From contig JALGQZ010000009.1 of NCBI GenBank assembly GCA_023105745.1, positions 33,470,409 to 33,534,408 on the forward strand: 64,000 bases of DNA, given 5' to 3'. The position numbers were made by a program, and so were the translations under genes. The stretch comes from Austropuccinia psidii (taxonomy: Eukaryota; Basidiomycota; Pucciniomycetes; Pucciniales; Sphaerophragmiaceae). Position 1 is the first letter of the stretch. Every line of letters begins with the position of its first letter. Below are positions 23,273 through 35,585 of this stretch, one piece after another. The notes beneath the pieces are model-generated. The model was not told the origin of the DNA. It searched no databases and was given only the letters and a program-made list of their open reading frames with translations.

Positions 23273-25846
23273 TTTGTCTGTTGCTTTATAATAATAAACC
23301 ACAAAATAATTAAACTTATGATTTTACCTGTTAAATTTTAAGGGTATTGCTTATTAAGAAGCTATACCACATAAGAATACAAAGAACGGGATGATTGATT
23401 TTCTTTTGGTGACAAAAGGGTTCTTCACAGAGTAAAGGATTTCAGTACTATGGGCTGGCTTGTTGTCACAAAAGCTGAATATTGAGTGTTTTTTTGGTGA
23501 GGATGTGGCTTTAGAACCAAAAGTTTGCATTTATAACAAATACAGGGTGAAAATGTTCACCAATAGAGTTTTGTCACTGGGGCTCTTGGGGAAAGAAAGA
23601 ATGGCCTGGAACTTAGTAATCAGGGAACTCACTTGGAAGACTCCAAAGATTGAAGAAAAAAAATGAAAGAATAATAAATCTCTCCAAGAAATATTCAAGT
23701 ACAAGATGAGACAAAATAAGAGAAAAGGAAGCCAAAGGGCCAAAGAGCGAACAAATTAAGTCCTTAATCGCTGTTTCAACCTGCCAGAATAAACAATGGA
23801 ATTAGTAAAGGATATGACCACCAATATCCACTGAAAGGCAAAGACAGAAAAGGAAAGGTTCTAAATGACTTACTTATTAATATCAGTATTCACTTAACCA
23901 AAATCAAAATATAAATAAAGATAAAATAAAATAAAAATATATTAATTAACTGGGGGAAAACCTCCCAGGGTCAAGTGAGGCTGGTATATGTGAAGGGTTG
24001 AGAGCTTGACTCCTTCAGGCTGACAGCTGATCTGTATTGAATCCTGGAAGCTTTATTGATTGTCTGATAGAATGTATACCATTCCAAAATGAGAATTCAA
24101 CTGGGTTGAATGATCTTCCCATGGTGTATGATTGAAAATACAGGTCTTGATGAATCCAGACTGTACTTAATGAATGTGGTGGCCAAGGTGGATTGATGGA
24201 GCATTGACACTTGCCAAATTGTTTTGGAACTGCCTCTTGAGTACCCCTTGAGAATGAACTGCAAGTATTCCCTTGGAGGAATACTGTGAATGAGGATACC
24301 CAATGACTGCTCAATGGCATCATTGGTATTTGAGAGTAACACTTGTCCTTGAGCCTTGATGAATACTCTGGGTGATGCAAGGCCTTGAGGACTTATGGAA
24401 TGTTGGAATAACCATCTGATATGGACACCATTGGATTGCAGGTGAAAGAAGATTCATAATGGTGTATAACACCATTTATGGCACTTTTGGTTATTGAAGG
24501 GTTCCAGGAGGGACATGCATGAAATTTGGGTTTTGGGTGGATTCAGATTTTTCAAAGTGTTTCAGGGTGTTTTGTCCAAATAAAGCTTATAAAGTCTTAA
24601 AACTGTATTACCACAAAGTGCGCAAAAAATGCGCAAAATGCACAAATCTTGCATTTAAGCCCCAAATGGCCTGATATGGCCATTTGGGCATAAATGCACA
24701 AAATGCACAAATCTTTATTTAGAGATTTAAAAGCCCAATGAAGGCTTTTGGGCTATATTTTTGCTGTTTACTGGAAAATACAAAAAGGTGCCCAAAAGCG
24801 GATAATGGCCAGGAAGGGCCAAGTTGGCCCTAGATGATGAAATGGCCACAAAAGGCCATGAAAAAATGAAATAGACAATTTAGCCAAGTATGATGAATAT
24901 GGCATTGATATGCCATACTTGAGTCCAAGATGGTGATTTCCATGTTTGTGACAAGTTTAAAGGTGTTTTTAAGTGGTTCTGATAGGTCATAAACGTTAAA
25001 TGAGCAATCTGTAGGGCTCCTGTTGGTGAGATTGTGAGTAATCAAAAAATAAGCAACATCCAATTTAATTTATTATATTTTTATCAAGCTATATGGACAG
25101 TTTCCCCACAGTAAACTTTCATAAAGGCTGGTGTGGGATTATAGTCTTAAAACCTGAATAAATCTGTCAGTAATGAATATAGGGCTATAAAAAGTGGCTT
25201 ATTTTGTAGCCCTTGATGGGCCCTATGCAATGGCTACTCAATTGGTATACCCAGCATTAGGTTTTGAAAAGTTCTAGCAGTTCTAAATCATTCTTTATGA
25301 ATATTTATTTGTATGAATCCTGTATCAAGATAATTGCCTTAATAGTGTTTGTTCTAGATGAGATACAGAGTTATGGAAGGTATCATCAGAAAACTTGGCT
25401 TGTTACCTTGGTAAAAATACCCCAAACTAAAACTGTAGAAGCTAGATGAAAGGTGAATATTGTATTCCCCATTATTTGGACTATCATTGGCTCCAAAGTC
25501 TGTAATTTTGATTCTTCCCCAATTTGGGTAGTACCATTGGTTAGCCCCAGTTGAGAGATTCAATTAAGAAATCCACTTAATGGCTTTATTACTATTTCTA
25601 TATATTTTGGATGAGAAATAAATTCTGAGTTTTACGCTCAGTTATGGTTCTGAACTGGAATGACTTTGCTGTTACTTATGATATTGTGATAAGGATGAGG
25701 TATTCTGAAATTGGGGAGCTTCCACCTCCAGATAGACATGAGCCATTTGGCACAATCTGCCATTCCCCGAGTATCCTATTTGAATACCATTATTTATGGC
25801 ATTGGGATTGGAAGCTTGTGCTCTGGTTTTGAGTCACAGGCTGACA
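23273..25846 (-). mobile_element. 5'-truncated family C LTR with nested F LTR
   Basis: On the plus strand the sequence matches the C LTR from about its base 170 onward (TCTGTTGCTTTATAATAATAAA...) and ends GAGTCACAGGCTGACA at 25,846, so the orientation is that of the intact minus-strand element. The first ~170 bp of the LTR are missing where it joins the G fragment. It is split by a family F LTR at 23,572-24,953. It is more diverged than the other C copies, so older. Confidence 0.8.
23572..24953 (-). mobile_element. Family F solo LTR nested in the C LTR
   Basis: A 1,382-bp copy reading TGTCACTGGGGCTC to TTTGTGACA on the plus strand (minus orientation), with a perfect 5-bp duplication AGTTT (23,567-23,571 and 24,954-24,958). 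Its sequence is the reverse complement of the copy at 9780-11,352, for example the block around ACCACCAATATCCACTGAAAG. Confidence 0.88.
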
Positions 25847-26325
25847 GTGTCCATAGCTCTATCCTCTTTATGACTTGGTCAGAATCTAGCACTCTTGATA
25901 ACCCTTTCCACTATGAACAGGAAAGACATTTATTCTAATTTGTCTCCTGGGAAAAGCCATTTTACCCAGTACATTTTAATTATTTCTCATGGGTCCTTGG
26001 ACTCCTGTATGTGTTGAAGTCATCCATACTTTTCCCATGTTTCCTGTTTGTCTTCCAAAATCTATCACAAGTTCTGATGTACTCACCCAACTCTTGTTCC
26101 CACAGAGGCCACCAAGCTGTGCTTGCTATCCTCTCTTGGGCTTTGTCTTCACTCATATATCCCATATTGGGGCATTAGCAACATCCTTGAAGAATCAGTG
26201 TGATATGACCTCTGTATATCACTACAAGGGTACAAGCGTGTTCCTCCCTGTGGTACAGGAGTCCATCAATAAGGAAAATATTTTTGTCCTTATAATTCAT
26301 CATCCAAGGTTTCTCTAAATGAGAG
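25847..26325 (-). pseudogene. Family C integrase fragment
   Basis: Minus-strand pieces of the family C integrase: M-S-E-D-K-A-Q-E-R-I-A-S-T-A-W-W-P (25,980-26,165 frame) and flanking zinc-finger and core blocks, equivalent to about 36,573-37,050 of the intact element. It joins the LTR end at 25,846 directly, so the C-terminal integrase and chromodomain part (about 1 kb) is deleted. The joint has CA/GTGTCCAT microhomology. One zinc-finger cysteine pair is lost (C-D-R-F instead of C-x-x-C). Confidence 0.8.
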
Positions 26326-27054
26326 TCACAGCCAAAATCAGTGGAGAATTGTATGTAGCCCTATATTTACTCATACCAACCAGACTAGCAAATCAATAGC
26401 ACAAAATGGAATTCAGCTTCAGAAACTTTATTGAAGAACTTGATACATCATGGAGTCCCCAATACAGCCTTGTATCTTTCATACAGGCTGTGGTGACTCA
26501 ATAAAGCCTTGGATCAATCAATCTGGGACTGTATGATCAAGAAAGGGCTTGTATTATCCAAAATCAATTCAAGTAATGATTCCTCTCCAGAAAACATACT
26601 GTTTGGATCAGGACTGGTGGATTCCCACATATACCAGCCCCTCATCCTCCCATGGGGCGTTTACCTAGTTAATTAATATATTTGATTTATTATTTGATAA
26701 ATACCCATATTCTTATTCTGTAATATTTCATTCCTTGGTATCAATTTGGTCTTTGTGTTTCCTCACCTGTTCAGTAGAGGTGTGGTGGCCATATCCTTAT
26801 TAAACCTTCCTTTCTCTCTGAAAGGTTGAAACAGTGGACTTGGACTTGTTTGTGGTTGGCTATTTTATTTCCTACTCTTATTCATCATTGTTTCTGCTTT
26901 TATTTCATTTATTCCAAAAGCAATAACAATACTTATTACAATCTTGAGTGGAATGTTTATCTTATCCCCCTTGATCCCTCCATGAATCAGTCCCAGTTTA
27001 CTGAGTGCCAGTCCCTCTTCACTTAGAAGGGCCTCTCTGAAATTATATTAATCA
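26326..27054 (+). mobile_element. Family F LTR fragment (3' part)
   Basis: From about 26,620 it matches the F copy at 10,870-11,330 in the same direction (AGTTAATTAATATATT, then the ..GGTTGAAACAGTG.. block), and it ends near 27,045 with CTGAGTGCCAGTCCCTCTT. The 5' boundary with the integrase fragment is not clear. It is interrupted at 27,055 by gypsy element D. Confidence 0.65.
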
Positions 27055-27106
27055 TGTGAGCCTTAGGGGTATTTTTTCATACCCCAAAGACCCAAAAGAG
27101 CAAAAT

Positions 27107-29415
27107 TGTGAACCTTTGAGATATGACCACATACCCAAAATAGGTCACAAGAAATATTTAATATAATTATACATTAAAAATAAGTTCCTTAAAACTACAG
27201 AAATACCATAAATTGGCATAAAACTTGGTTTAACTTAAACACCAATGAATAAACATGTGAAATAAATTATACCATTGGATTCCCCATGGTAAAATACACA
27301 CATACCATTTTTATAGCATATCTGTAAAGTCAATATTTAATAAGTTATAAGTAATAATACCTTATAAAAAACACAAATCCTCATTTATTTCAAAAAACAA
27401 TGAAACAGAATGTGCAATAAGTTGTCCCATTGGATTTTCCATAAACATCCACATATAAAACCATTAAGAAGCTAAGATTCAAAATCAATACTTAAGGAAT
27501 TAACCTGAATATATGCACTTTTTTGGTCAACACATATATTCAAGGATTTTAGCTAATATCTCTTGAATTATTCATGATAGAGTGATGAACCAAAAATAAA
27601 GTCATCACGTAATTACTGTAGGAATACAGAAATGCAGTTTATTTCACAAGCTATAAACAAGGTTAAAACCGGTAAGGAATTATTGATTAAAATCAACAGA
27701 GCTGTTGACCACTTTGTTGTGAAAGTGGTCCAAACTTGAAAAAAGAAGACAGTTGGATTCTACCAGTTCATTCGTGAAGAATGATGTATTTTTTATTATA
27801 ATATTCAAGGTATAACCCCTTGAAATCATAGCTTGAAGTTTAGAATATTAAATTTTGACAGAAAAGATGAGTTACAAGAAAAATCATCAAAAATAGAGTT
27901 TTGATGATGTAATGAAATGCTCTTGGAAGCATAATAAGGTTATGCCAAGCTATGAGAGTTAACTCTCTGAAATTCTGTAGCGTGTAAATCTTAAAGGTTA
28001 TTAAGGATCAAAGTTTGAGCTTAATTTGATCATTTATGATCACTCACTGTAACCTTAAATTAGGTTTAACAGTCATATGAGTGATGAAATTGATGAATAC
28101 TATTAGTTTATGATTAAAACTAATAAAATCCACGAATTTTGGGGTTCTGCCAAGCCTTTGACGTCATCAAACTTAGAGTTATAGTGATAACTCTAAATAA
28201 TGGCGCAATAATGATGTAATATGGTTTGATCATGATGTAATCATCACCAAACCTTAAATTATTGATCAATTCCAGTGGATATGATCAGTACACCTCTACT
28301 AGAAGCCTACTGAGTTTCTGTAGCATGTAAATCTTAAAGGTTCTTAAGGATCAAAGTTTGAGCTTAATTTGATCATTTATGATCACTCACTGTAACCTTA
28401 AATTAAGTTTAACAGTCATATGAGTGATAAAATTGGTGAATACTATTAGTTAATGATTATAACTAATAAAATCCACGAACTTTGGGGTTATTCCAAGCCT
28501 TTTACGTCATCAAACTTAGAGTTATAGTGATAACTCTAAATAATGGCGTAATAATGATGTAATCATCACCAAACCTTAAATTATTGATCAATTCCAGTGG
28601 ATATGATCAGTACACGTCTACTGGAAGCCTTTTGGACTCTAGGAGGGAGGTATTTACTATAAATAGAGCTGTTTTTACTCTGTTTTCCCTTCAGACACAT
28701 CAAAAACATTAACTCAATACAATTAAAAAGGTAACATCTTTATTCTTTATATATAAAACTTTTATATTATCAAAGACCAAAGATCATCTTATCATAATCA
28801 TCAATTTTGACGTGATTAAATCATTTATTTAATTTCTTTTGTTAAAAATCTCTCTAAAAACTCATTTCCACGTAAAAATCAAGAATATTTGTAATTTTCT
28901 CTAATTTTCATTGTAAATACAATTTGAATAAGTTGTATTTACATTATTTGGCGTAAAATATCTCAAAATTATTATATTAAGTATTAAAAGTAGGTTATTC
29001 TCTCTTATTATAATAATTTTCTCTTTATTATTCTTTGAATAACTCTTTAATTAATATAAATAGTATTTATATTAATTTATAACCTTAATATTGGTAATAT
29101 TATAGTTATTAATTGTTTTTTATTAATAAAAAACAATTTTTTACACCTTTATTATTTGATTGTAACAATGATAAAGTGCTATTAAATATATTAATTATTT
29201 TATATTAATATATTTATTTTATTATAATATATTTTATAATATAAATTATATTATCATATTCTATTGATAATAAAATTATCTTTGCGCCATAATTATAATA
29301 ATTATTTATTATTATAATTATTTTTATCTTATTTATTTCATTTATAAGGACATTCATAGTACAATAAGTAAAATATTAGTAATTTTTACTTATTGTTTCA
29401 TAGTCAAACCTTACA
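27107..29415 (+). mobile_element. Family B solo LTR in D, with internal tandem duplication
   Basis: TGTGAACC start, CCTTACA end, perfect duplication AAAAT (27,102-27,106 and 29,416-29,420), plus orientation. It is 2,309 bp, longer than the 1,987-bp copy at 1637, because a segment of about 330 bp beginning TGTAGC(G/A)TGTAAATCTTAAAGG is tandemly repeated (about 27,977-28,317 and 28,318-28,620). The terminal AT-rich block 28,960-29,340 is shared with the other B copies. Confidence 0.92.
28658..28665 (+). promoter_or_regulatory. TATA box of the B LTR
   Basis: TATAAATA in TTTACTATAAATAGAGCT, the plus-oriented counterpart of the site at 2384-2391. Confidence 0.7.
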
Positions 29416-29420
29416 AAAAT

Positions 29421-31876
29421 TACATTATAATGATAAGTAAAATATACCAACAAAATTGAAATACATAAATAAATTTTTTACACAAAATTCAAATTTTCAT
29501 TATAATTTTGGAATTAAAGTCACATTAAAATTTAAAATTGTGAAAATACACTTTTAGTTGAAAAAATTAAGTAAAAATAAATTTTCAAGAAAAATGTGAA
29601 GACTAAAATATTTTCTTGGATAAAAAGTCAATAAAAATTATTATATCTTTTTTTCAAAAAATAAACTTATGAAAATGATTTCACCATTGGATTCCTCACA
29701 AAAAAATTAGGTGGGTTCAGCTCTGAGTGAAAATTGTGTAACTCAACTCTAAATAAATGTAAATTAAGTTTTTAGTATTTTTGGCATGAAAATATTTAAA
29801 TACTCAAAACTATAATCTGCTTCAAATCACATGTGGTGTTGATCATCAATTTTTGTGTTAAAATTGAGGTGTGGTGTGTAGTTTTGAAGTTATGAGGAGT
29901 TGAAGGATTTGCAATTGAAATGTCAAAATGTGTGTGTGTATTAAATAAGTGAACTTCAATTTAAAAATGTGGTATTAATAATTACAGTTGTGTACTGTAA
30001 ACTTTCAATTAAAATACATATGTAAAATTCTAGTATAGTAAATGATGAGAAATTCAAGAAAAAATACATTGGAAAGATTAATTTTGGGGAAGAAAAGGAA
30101 TCTTGGCTCCGAGGCTTCCAAACTCACCCAAATGACTTGCTGACAGGTGTTGGATTTTAAAATTTGTGCAAACGTTCATTACTTTTGGCCTGTAATAGAG
30201 TCACAGGGTCTGTGACTCAATTGAGGATGAGGTTTTGATACCAACCAGGGAGGTTTGGTCTGTTTTAAAAAGGGTAAACCTACCCTTAAGCTAAAACCAG
30301 CTTAGCATAAACAGGTTTAACTGGTTTTGAGGTCTCACACACAAATTCTGAGATTTTTTGAAGGCTTGAAACCAGGAATTACTCTAGAAATGGCTGATGC
30401 AAGGGCCTAAAACGGCTAAAACCAGCCCTTTTTTGGTCCAAAGCAGGTTTAAATTATTCCATAGTTGATTTTCTGTGTTAAGGTGTTTTTCATTACCAAA
30501 AATAGTAAAATTTATTGTTGGAGTAAGAAAATTGGTGGCTATAAAGGAATTTCTTCTTTGCCCCACTTTTCTCTTCATGTTGGAAAATTGTCCTTTTATA
30601 ATTAGTTTGGAAACTTTTAAAAAAATCAATAAAAAATTTCAAACACCATTTTTGAATAATTTGAAACCTTATAAACATGTTAAAAAATAATTACAATTAT
30701 TTTTACATTTGGACCACCTCAAAAGTAAATTAAAGCATCTTTCATCACTGTTAGCTGTGTCACTTTGTTTCTAAATTCACTCTGTTCACTTTTGGGTGTG
30801 TTTTATGTTTAGAATTATTTTTAGAGACTTTATTCTCATATTAATTGCCATTGGTTCTTTCCTCAGTTATTCTCAATTGAAAGTGCTCTTGAAGAAGTTT
30901 CTTTTGTAGCCTCAAATATCTCTTGTAGAGTATTTTTTAATAAATTTCTTATTGTGGGTAAAAATATATATCTTTATAATATCATTTTTTATACTAAGTT
31001 TGAGACCATAAATTGGGTGTGTTTTCATTTAAAAACTCTTAAAATTTACCTTATGTAAATTTTGAGCACAGGAAAAATACTTGATTTTCAATCAAATTTT
31101 CATATTCACACCTTACAAATTAACTAAAGTTTTTTTCTTCATTTTTAATTTATTTTATGATATTATTCCCTCATTAATCAATTATCATCCTTTTATTATT
31201 TTTATATTTTTTTATGATTTTATAATTTTCTCACCTTCTCATAAATTTTCATCTCATTCATTTCATTCACTTGAAAATCAACTTTTTCTCATTTCTCAAA
31301 ACTTTCTGAACATTTCATTCTATTTGTAATTCTTAATCAGAATTAAAATCTCTTTTTTGTTGACATTCAGGTATTATGAGGCCTTAATTTTATTGTTTAA
31401 ATGATTGGGGCTCTTCAGGATAATTTATTCAGTGTTTTCAGGATTTTATTGAATTGAATTATTGATTTATTGTTTAATTCTTCAAGATAACTCATTCATC
31501 CTCAAAAATTAATTTTATTTAATGTTGAGTTTGTTACTAATCATGATATTGAAATGATTACTTGAGATATTGATTGACTTGTTGAATTCCTCAATATCTT
31601 GAATTTGTTTTTGAAGAAGTTTCTTCATTTATTCATTGATTGATTGAATTCTTCAAGAGTATATTGAGATTTAATTTTGATTTGATTGTATTTTCAACTT
31701 AATTTATTGATTTTTTTATTGGAATCAGTTTAATATTATTCAATATATTGATTTCATTTCAAGATTTGGTTAATTCCTCAAGCTCACATCAAGATACTCA
31801 TTTCATTTTATTTTGGAAAGCCCTATTGTTTTATTGCCAAAGTATCATCAATTCTTTTATTCTTTATTATGAAGTA
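29421..31876 (+). other. LTR remainder and leader of element D
   Basis: No gene. The stretch lies between the B solo LTR and the D gag start, so it must hold the rest of the D 5' LTR and its leader. I cannot place the LTR end or primer site. 31,440-31,760 is built from recurring words like ATTGATTGAATTCTTCAAGA. The ORFs 30,475-30,690 and 31,081-31,329 look like chance frames in AT-rich DNA. Confidence 0.5.
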
Positions 31877-33231
31877 ATGCCTGTTCAGAATAGCCCCCAT
31901 CTAAAAATAAAAGATCTCAAAGAAACAAATCTGTTCTCACTTTTACAACAACGGTTCCTCTCAACCACAAATCAAAGTTCATTAACTGAGTGCAAATTTT
32001 GACAGAGGACCACCAAAAAAAGGAGAAGTACCCTGCAGAAGAGGAGGTAAGAAGTCTAGAAGATCAAGTTGACTCTCTGGCCTGTTGGGTGGCTACCCTG
32101 GAGCTTATCAAGGGCCTAGAAGCAGATTTGTGGAAGCTGAAGATGACAAGGTGGAGGGGTCCATGGAAGAGGAATACTCTTAGGAGCCTGAAGTGGCATC
32201 TGACTTGGAAGGTGTCACTGAAGCTCCTGAGGCTACAAACCTAGCCTTTTCTAACCAACCTCTTGTCTCTCAAGTGGAACCCAATTGACTCAAGATAATG
32301 GAGCAGATTACTCACTCCATGGGACAACACACACAAGAAGTTTACCCAAGGGAAAAATCCATATTCCTAGAATTCAAGACTCTATTCATGAAGGCACCTG
32401 ATCATTTTGATGGTACTCAAGCCCATAAATTGAGACAATTTATCAAATCCTGTCAATTAATTTTCCAAAATGACCCTGAAAACAACTTCTCTCACAGTAA
32501 TAAGGTTCTTTATAAAACTTTGTTTCTGACTGGTAGATCTGGAAAATAGATTGAATCATATCTCTCAAATATTGCCAATGAAGGCCCTTCCTATCTCCCA
32601 AATAATTGGAAATTGATTGAAGCCCAATAATTAAATCTGTTTGGTGATACCAATGAAGTAAGGAAAGCTGAACAAAAGTTGGAAAATCTATGGATAAAGG
32701 AAATTTTTCATGTTTCCTTGTAGATTTCTGATTTTGGGAACTTGAATTTCAAGAATTGAGAGTTGGGGAGAAAGGGCTTATATTTATTTGTATAGAAGAG
32801 ACTTGTAATCAAGGCTATTGGATAAATTGGCATCTCACCTGGGAAATAGCAATAACCTACAAGAGCTCATGGACATTACCTTGTGGTTAGAGACCAGGTA
32901 CCATGATATGCAGAAGTAAAAGGGTATTCATAAAGAGAAGAAGCCCCAAGTTGCTTGATCCAATTCCCCCAAGCCTCATCAAGATTCCTCTTACAAGAAG
33001 CCTCATCACAAAAAGAGTAAGAAGGGGAAGAATTGTCAAGTTTTTAAGGATAAGCCTCATGATTTTCTCCTTAATAAAGACAACAAATTAATTGGTTCTG
33101 ACAAGGAAAGAGGAATTAAAGGAGGTTTATTCACTCATTTTGATGGAAAAAATTCAAATGAGAAATGCTTCAAGGGGCCTCAAGATGGGCCAGGGTCATC
33201 AAAATTCTTCCCTAGCAAACAGGGAAATGCC
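31877..33231 (+). pseudogene. Element D gag
   Basis: Starts at ATG 31,877 (M-P-V-Q-N-S-P). The gag core is clear in 32,298-32,549: F-D-G-T-Q-A-H-K-L-R-Q-F-I-K-S-C-Q-L-I-F, then Y-L-S-N, L-F-G-D-T-N-E-V-R-K-A-E. A Lys/Ser-rich linker and a remnant of the zinc knuckle end near 33,200; the knuckle has lost its cysteines (T-H-F-D-G-K where C-x-x-C is expected). Frameshifts near 32,000, 32,270 and 32,930 and stops at 32,547 and 32,627 inactivate it. Confidence 0.82.
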
Positions 33232-33239
33232 TGAGTGGA

Positions 33240-33640
33240 AATCATGTTGTGCTCAAAGCTTTTCACTTGTTTCCTTCAAGAGCACAATTGTGCACTCCGA
33301 ATGCTAGTTTCATTTTCTCTTCCTTCTCTGATATTTTTTTATAGTATTATCATTTATTCTGGCACTACAAACTCCTCTATTGCAAAGGATTTTGTTCTCA
33401 AATACCAATTGACTATGTGAGAGCTCCCTGAAAGAATTCCTTTTTTCATTGAGGATTCAAATGAATACACTTCTTTTTTTGTCATCAATTATACCAAGTG
33501 GGATGTTGAATTTCCTTCATTCCCAAGCTTTAAATGGCACTTCTTTATCATAAATTCCTCCAATGGAGAAGACCTCATATTGGGCTATTATTTCCTTTAC
33601 CATTTTAATCCCATCTTTGATCAGAAAAATTGATTGATAA
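33240..33640 (+). pseudogene. Element D aspartic protease
   Basis: A retropepsin-like region in which the catalytic Asp of D-S-G-T/A is a Tyr (Y-S-G-T-T-N-S-S-I, near 33,357-33,390), followed by D-L-I-L-G-Y-Y-F-L-Y-H-F-N-P (33,566-33,618), the conserved I-L-G-x-x-F/W-L block. The next coding element of D, the RT, is 13 kb away because the B LTR with its passengers landed at 33,670. Confidence 0.75.
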
Positions 33641-34130
33641 ACTATGATTATAATCATAAATATTCTAATTATGAGCCTTTGAGATATGAGAATATATCCA
33701 AAAAGGTCACAAAATAACTTTACAATAATTATTCTAATAATAAGATAAGTCAAAATGCCCTAAATAGGAATAAATTTTTGATTACCTAAGAATCCAATTA
33801 ATAAGCTTGTAAAATAAATTTCACTATCAGATTTCCCATGGTAAAATACACATATGACATTCTTATGTCATATCTGCAAAGACAATACTTACTGTGCAAT
33901 ACGTAAAAATGCCATAAAAAGGCATAAATTCTTTTTTATCTCTGAAACAAATGAAAAAACATGTGAAAATTGCAACATTGGATTCCCCATGAGAACTACA
34001 CATATAACATTCTTATATCATATTTGTAAAGTAAATAATTAAACAAATAACCTGTATATATGCACTTTTATGATCAACACATATATTCATGGTTTTTAGC
34101 TCATATCTCTTAAAATATATAGAGAGTTGA

Positions 34131-35561
34131 TGTCAGGATGATACTATGATAAAGGTATAACTAGGCTAATTACAGCTTCAACTGTGTATGTGACACGACA
34201 GAAAATGATTTAAAAAAAGATTTATAAAGGTTTATAATAAGATAAAAGGGTTCTACTATTGAGAAATAGTGGTGGTGAGCGCTATTGAGAACCCTGGGTG
34301 CAGGCTTTATCTGTTGGATTACAATAATAAAGTCTACAATAATTAAAGATTATAATTATACCTGATTATTTAACCAAGAGTAAAACTGTTTTTGACAGTT
34401 TACTACGTAGGTTATTCAAGAGCAGGATGAGGAGAGGATTTTGGCTGTGAAAAGCCCTCCTTTTATCCTGAAATTGGGGTGGAAAGGCTGCTAGACCTTT
34501 CCACGTAGAGGAAGTGAAGATTTTTCACTCTCTATGACAGGCTTGTGGTTTGCAAACAGCCTGTATACCCTGTATTGGGCTCAGATGTGGTTTTGAAACC
34601 ACATCTGGGCAGTTTTCACCAATACAGGGTGAAAATTTTCATCTGGGGACCTCACAGCCTGATTCTGACGTGTATGACGCGTAGAATGCTGTACAGAAAC
34701 TGTATGGGACCCCAGTATTGACTGACATATGAGGTATTGAAGTAAAAACATGCTTCTTTGTCTATTTGACACCTCATATTCATGGTTATGGGATATTATC
34801 CCATGGTAAGGCTGTATCTGACAGCAGGTGGGATTTTGACCTTAAAATGGTCATAACTCTATCTGTTTTTGAGATATCAAGCTCAAAGTTGGTTCATTGA
34901 ATAGCTCTGTATGAGCTCTACACAATGGTACCCAACTTGACATGGTTATCATTAAATATGACAAAGTTATCCCATGTACAAGTATTTTTGTACATTGGTG
35001 TGGTCTGGTCAAAAGCTGTATTAAGCTTGTTTGGCCAGTAACTTCTGTTGTAGTTGAGTTATGAGGAAATGGATGGCACCATCAGATAGCCCTGATTGTG
35101 CTCTTTCCAAAAAGACCCCACTTTAGATATCTCACACTAAAACTGTAAAAGTTAGATGAGAGGTGAATGTTTTGTTCACCCTTATTTGGTCTGAATTTGA
35201 CCATAACTCGAGTAATACTGGTGCTAGCTCAGTTTGGCTGGTACCATTGGATAGCCCTGGCTTAGAGCTTCATTTTGAGTACCCATTTGATGGGGTTAAG
35301 CCTCTCCTTCTAGATTTTAGATGAGAGGTGAAAATTAAGGTTTATGCTCAGCACTAACTTTGAGCAGGAATAACTTTGTTATTTCTTGTCCTATGGTGAC
35401 GGGACTTATATTTTCAGGAAGAGGTGAGTTTCCTCTTTCTTTTGATACCTTTTGAGCTAATTTGGCTCAGGTCCATGTTTTGGTGGTATTTTGGCTATAC
35501 CATTGGTTTATGGTATTTTGGCTGTCATGCTTGTGCTCTGGTTTTGAGTCACAGGCTGACA
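34131..35561 (-). repeat. Family C 3' LTR
   Basis: 1,431 bp. It differs from the 5' LTR at 8 positions by eye, among them 34,175/34,178, 34,515, 34,563, 34,864, 34,916, 34,981 and 35,009 (approximate). The coding polypurine tract lies just beyond 35,561. A TATA-like GATAAAAGGAGG block on the minus strand (about 34,463-34,475) is kept in the other C LTRs. Confidence 0.96.
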
Positions 35562-35580
35562 TACCCTCCCTCTAAAAAAG
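35562..35580 (-). promoter_or_regulatory. Family C polypurine tract
   Basis: On the minus strand AGAGGGAGGG preceded by an A/T-rich run, placed between the gag-pol stop (35,586) and the 3' LTR. This is the expected plus-strand primer. Confidence 0.85.
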
Positions 35581-35585
35581 GCTCA

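Noticed and set aside
30475..31329. Short ORFs in the D leader as a captured host gene
   Set aside because: Composition is that of AT-rich non-coding DNA and no two frames agree with a protein family.
34581..34772. 63-codon ORF present identically in both C LTRs (also 42,830-43,021)
   Set aside because: Identity comes only from the two LTRs being copies; the frame is not open in the solo C LTRs that I compared.
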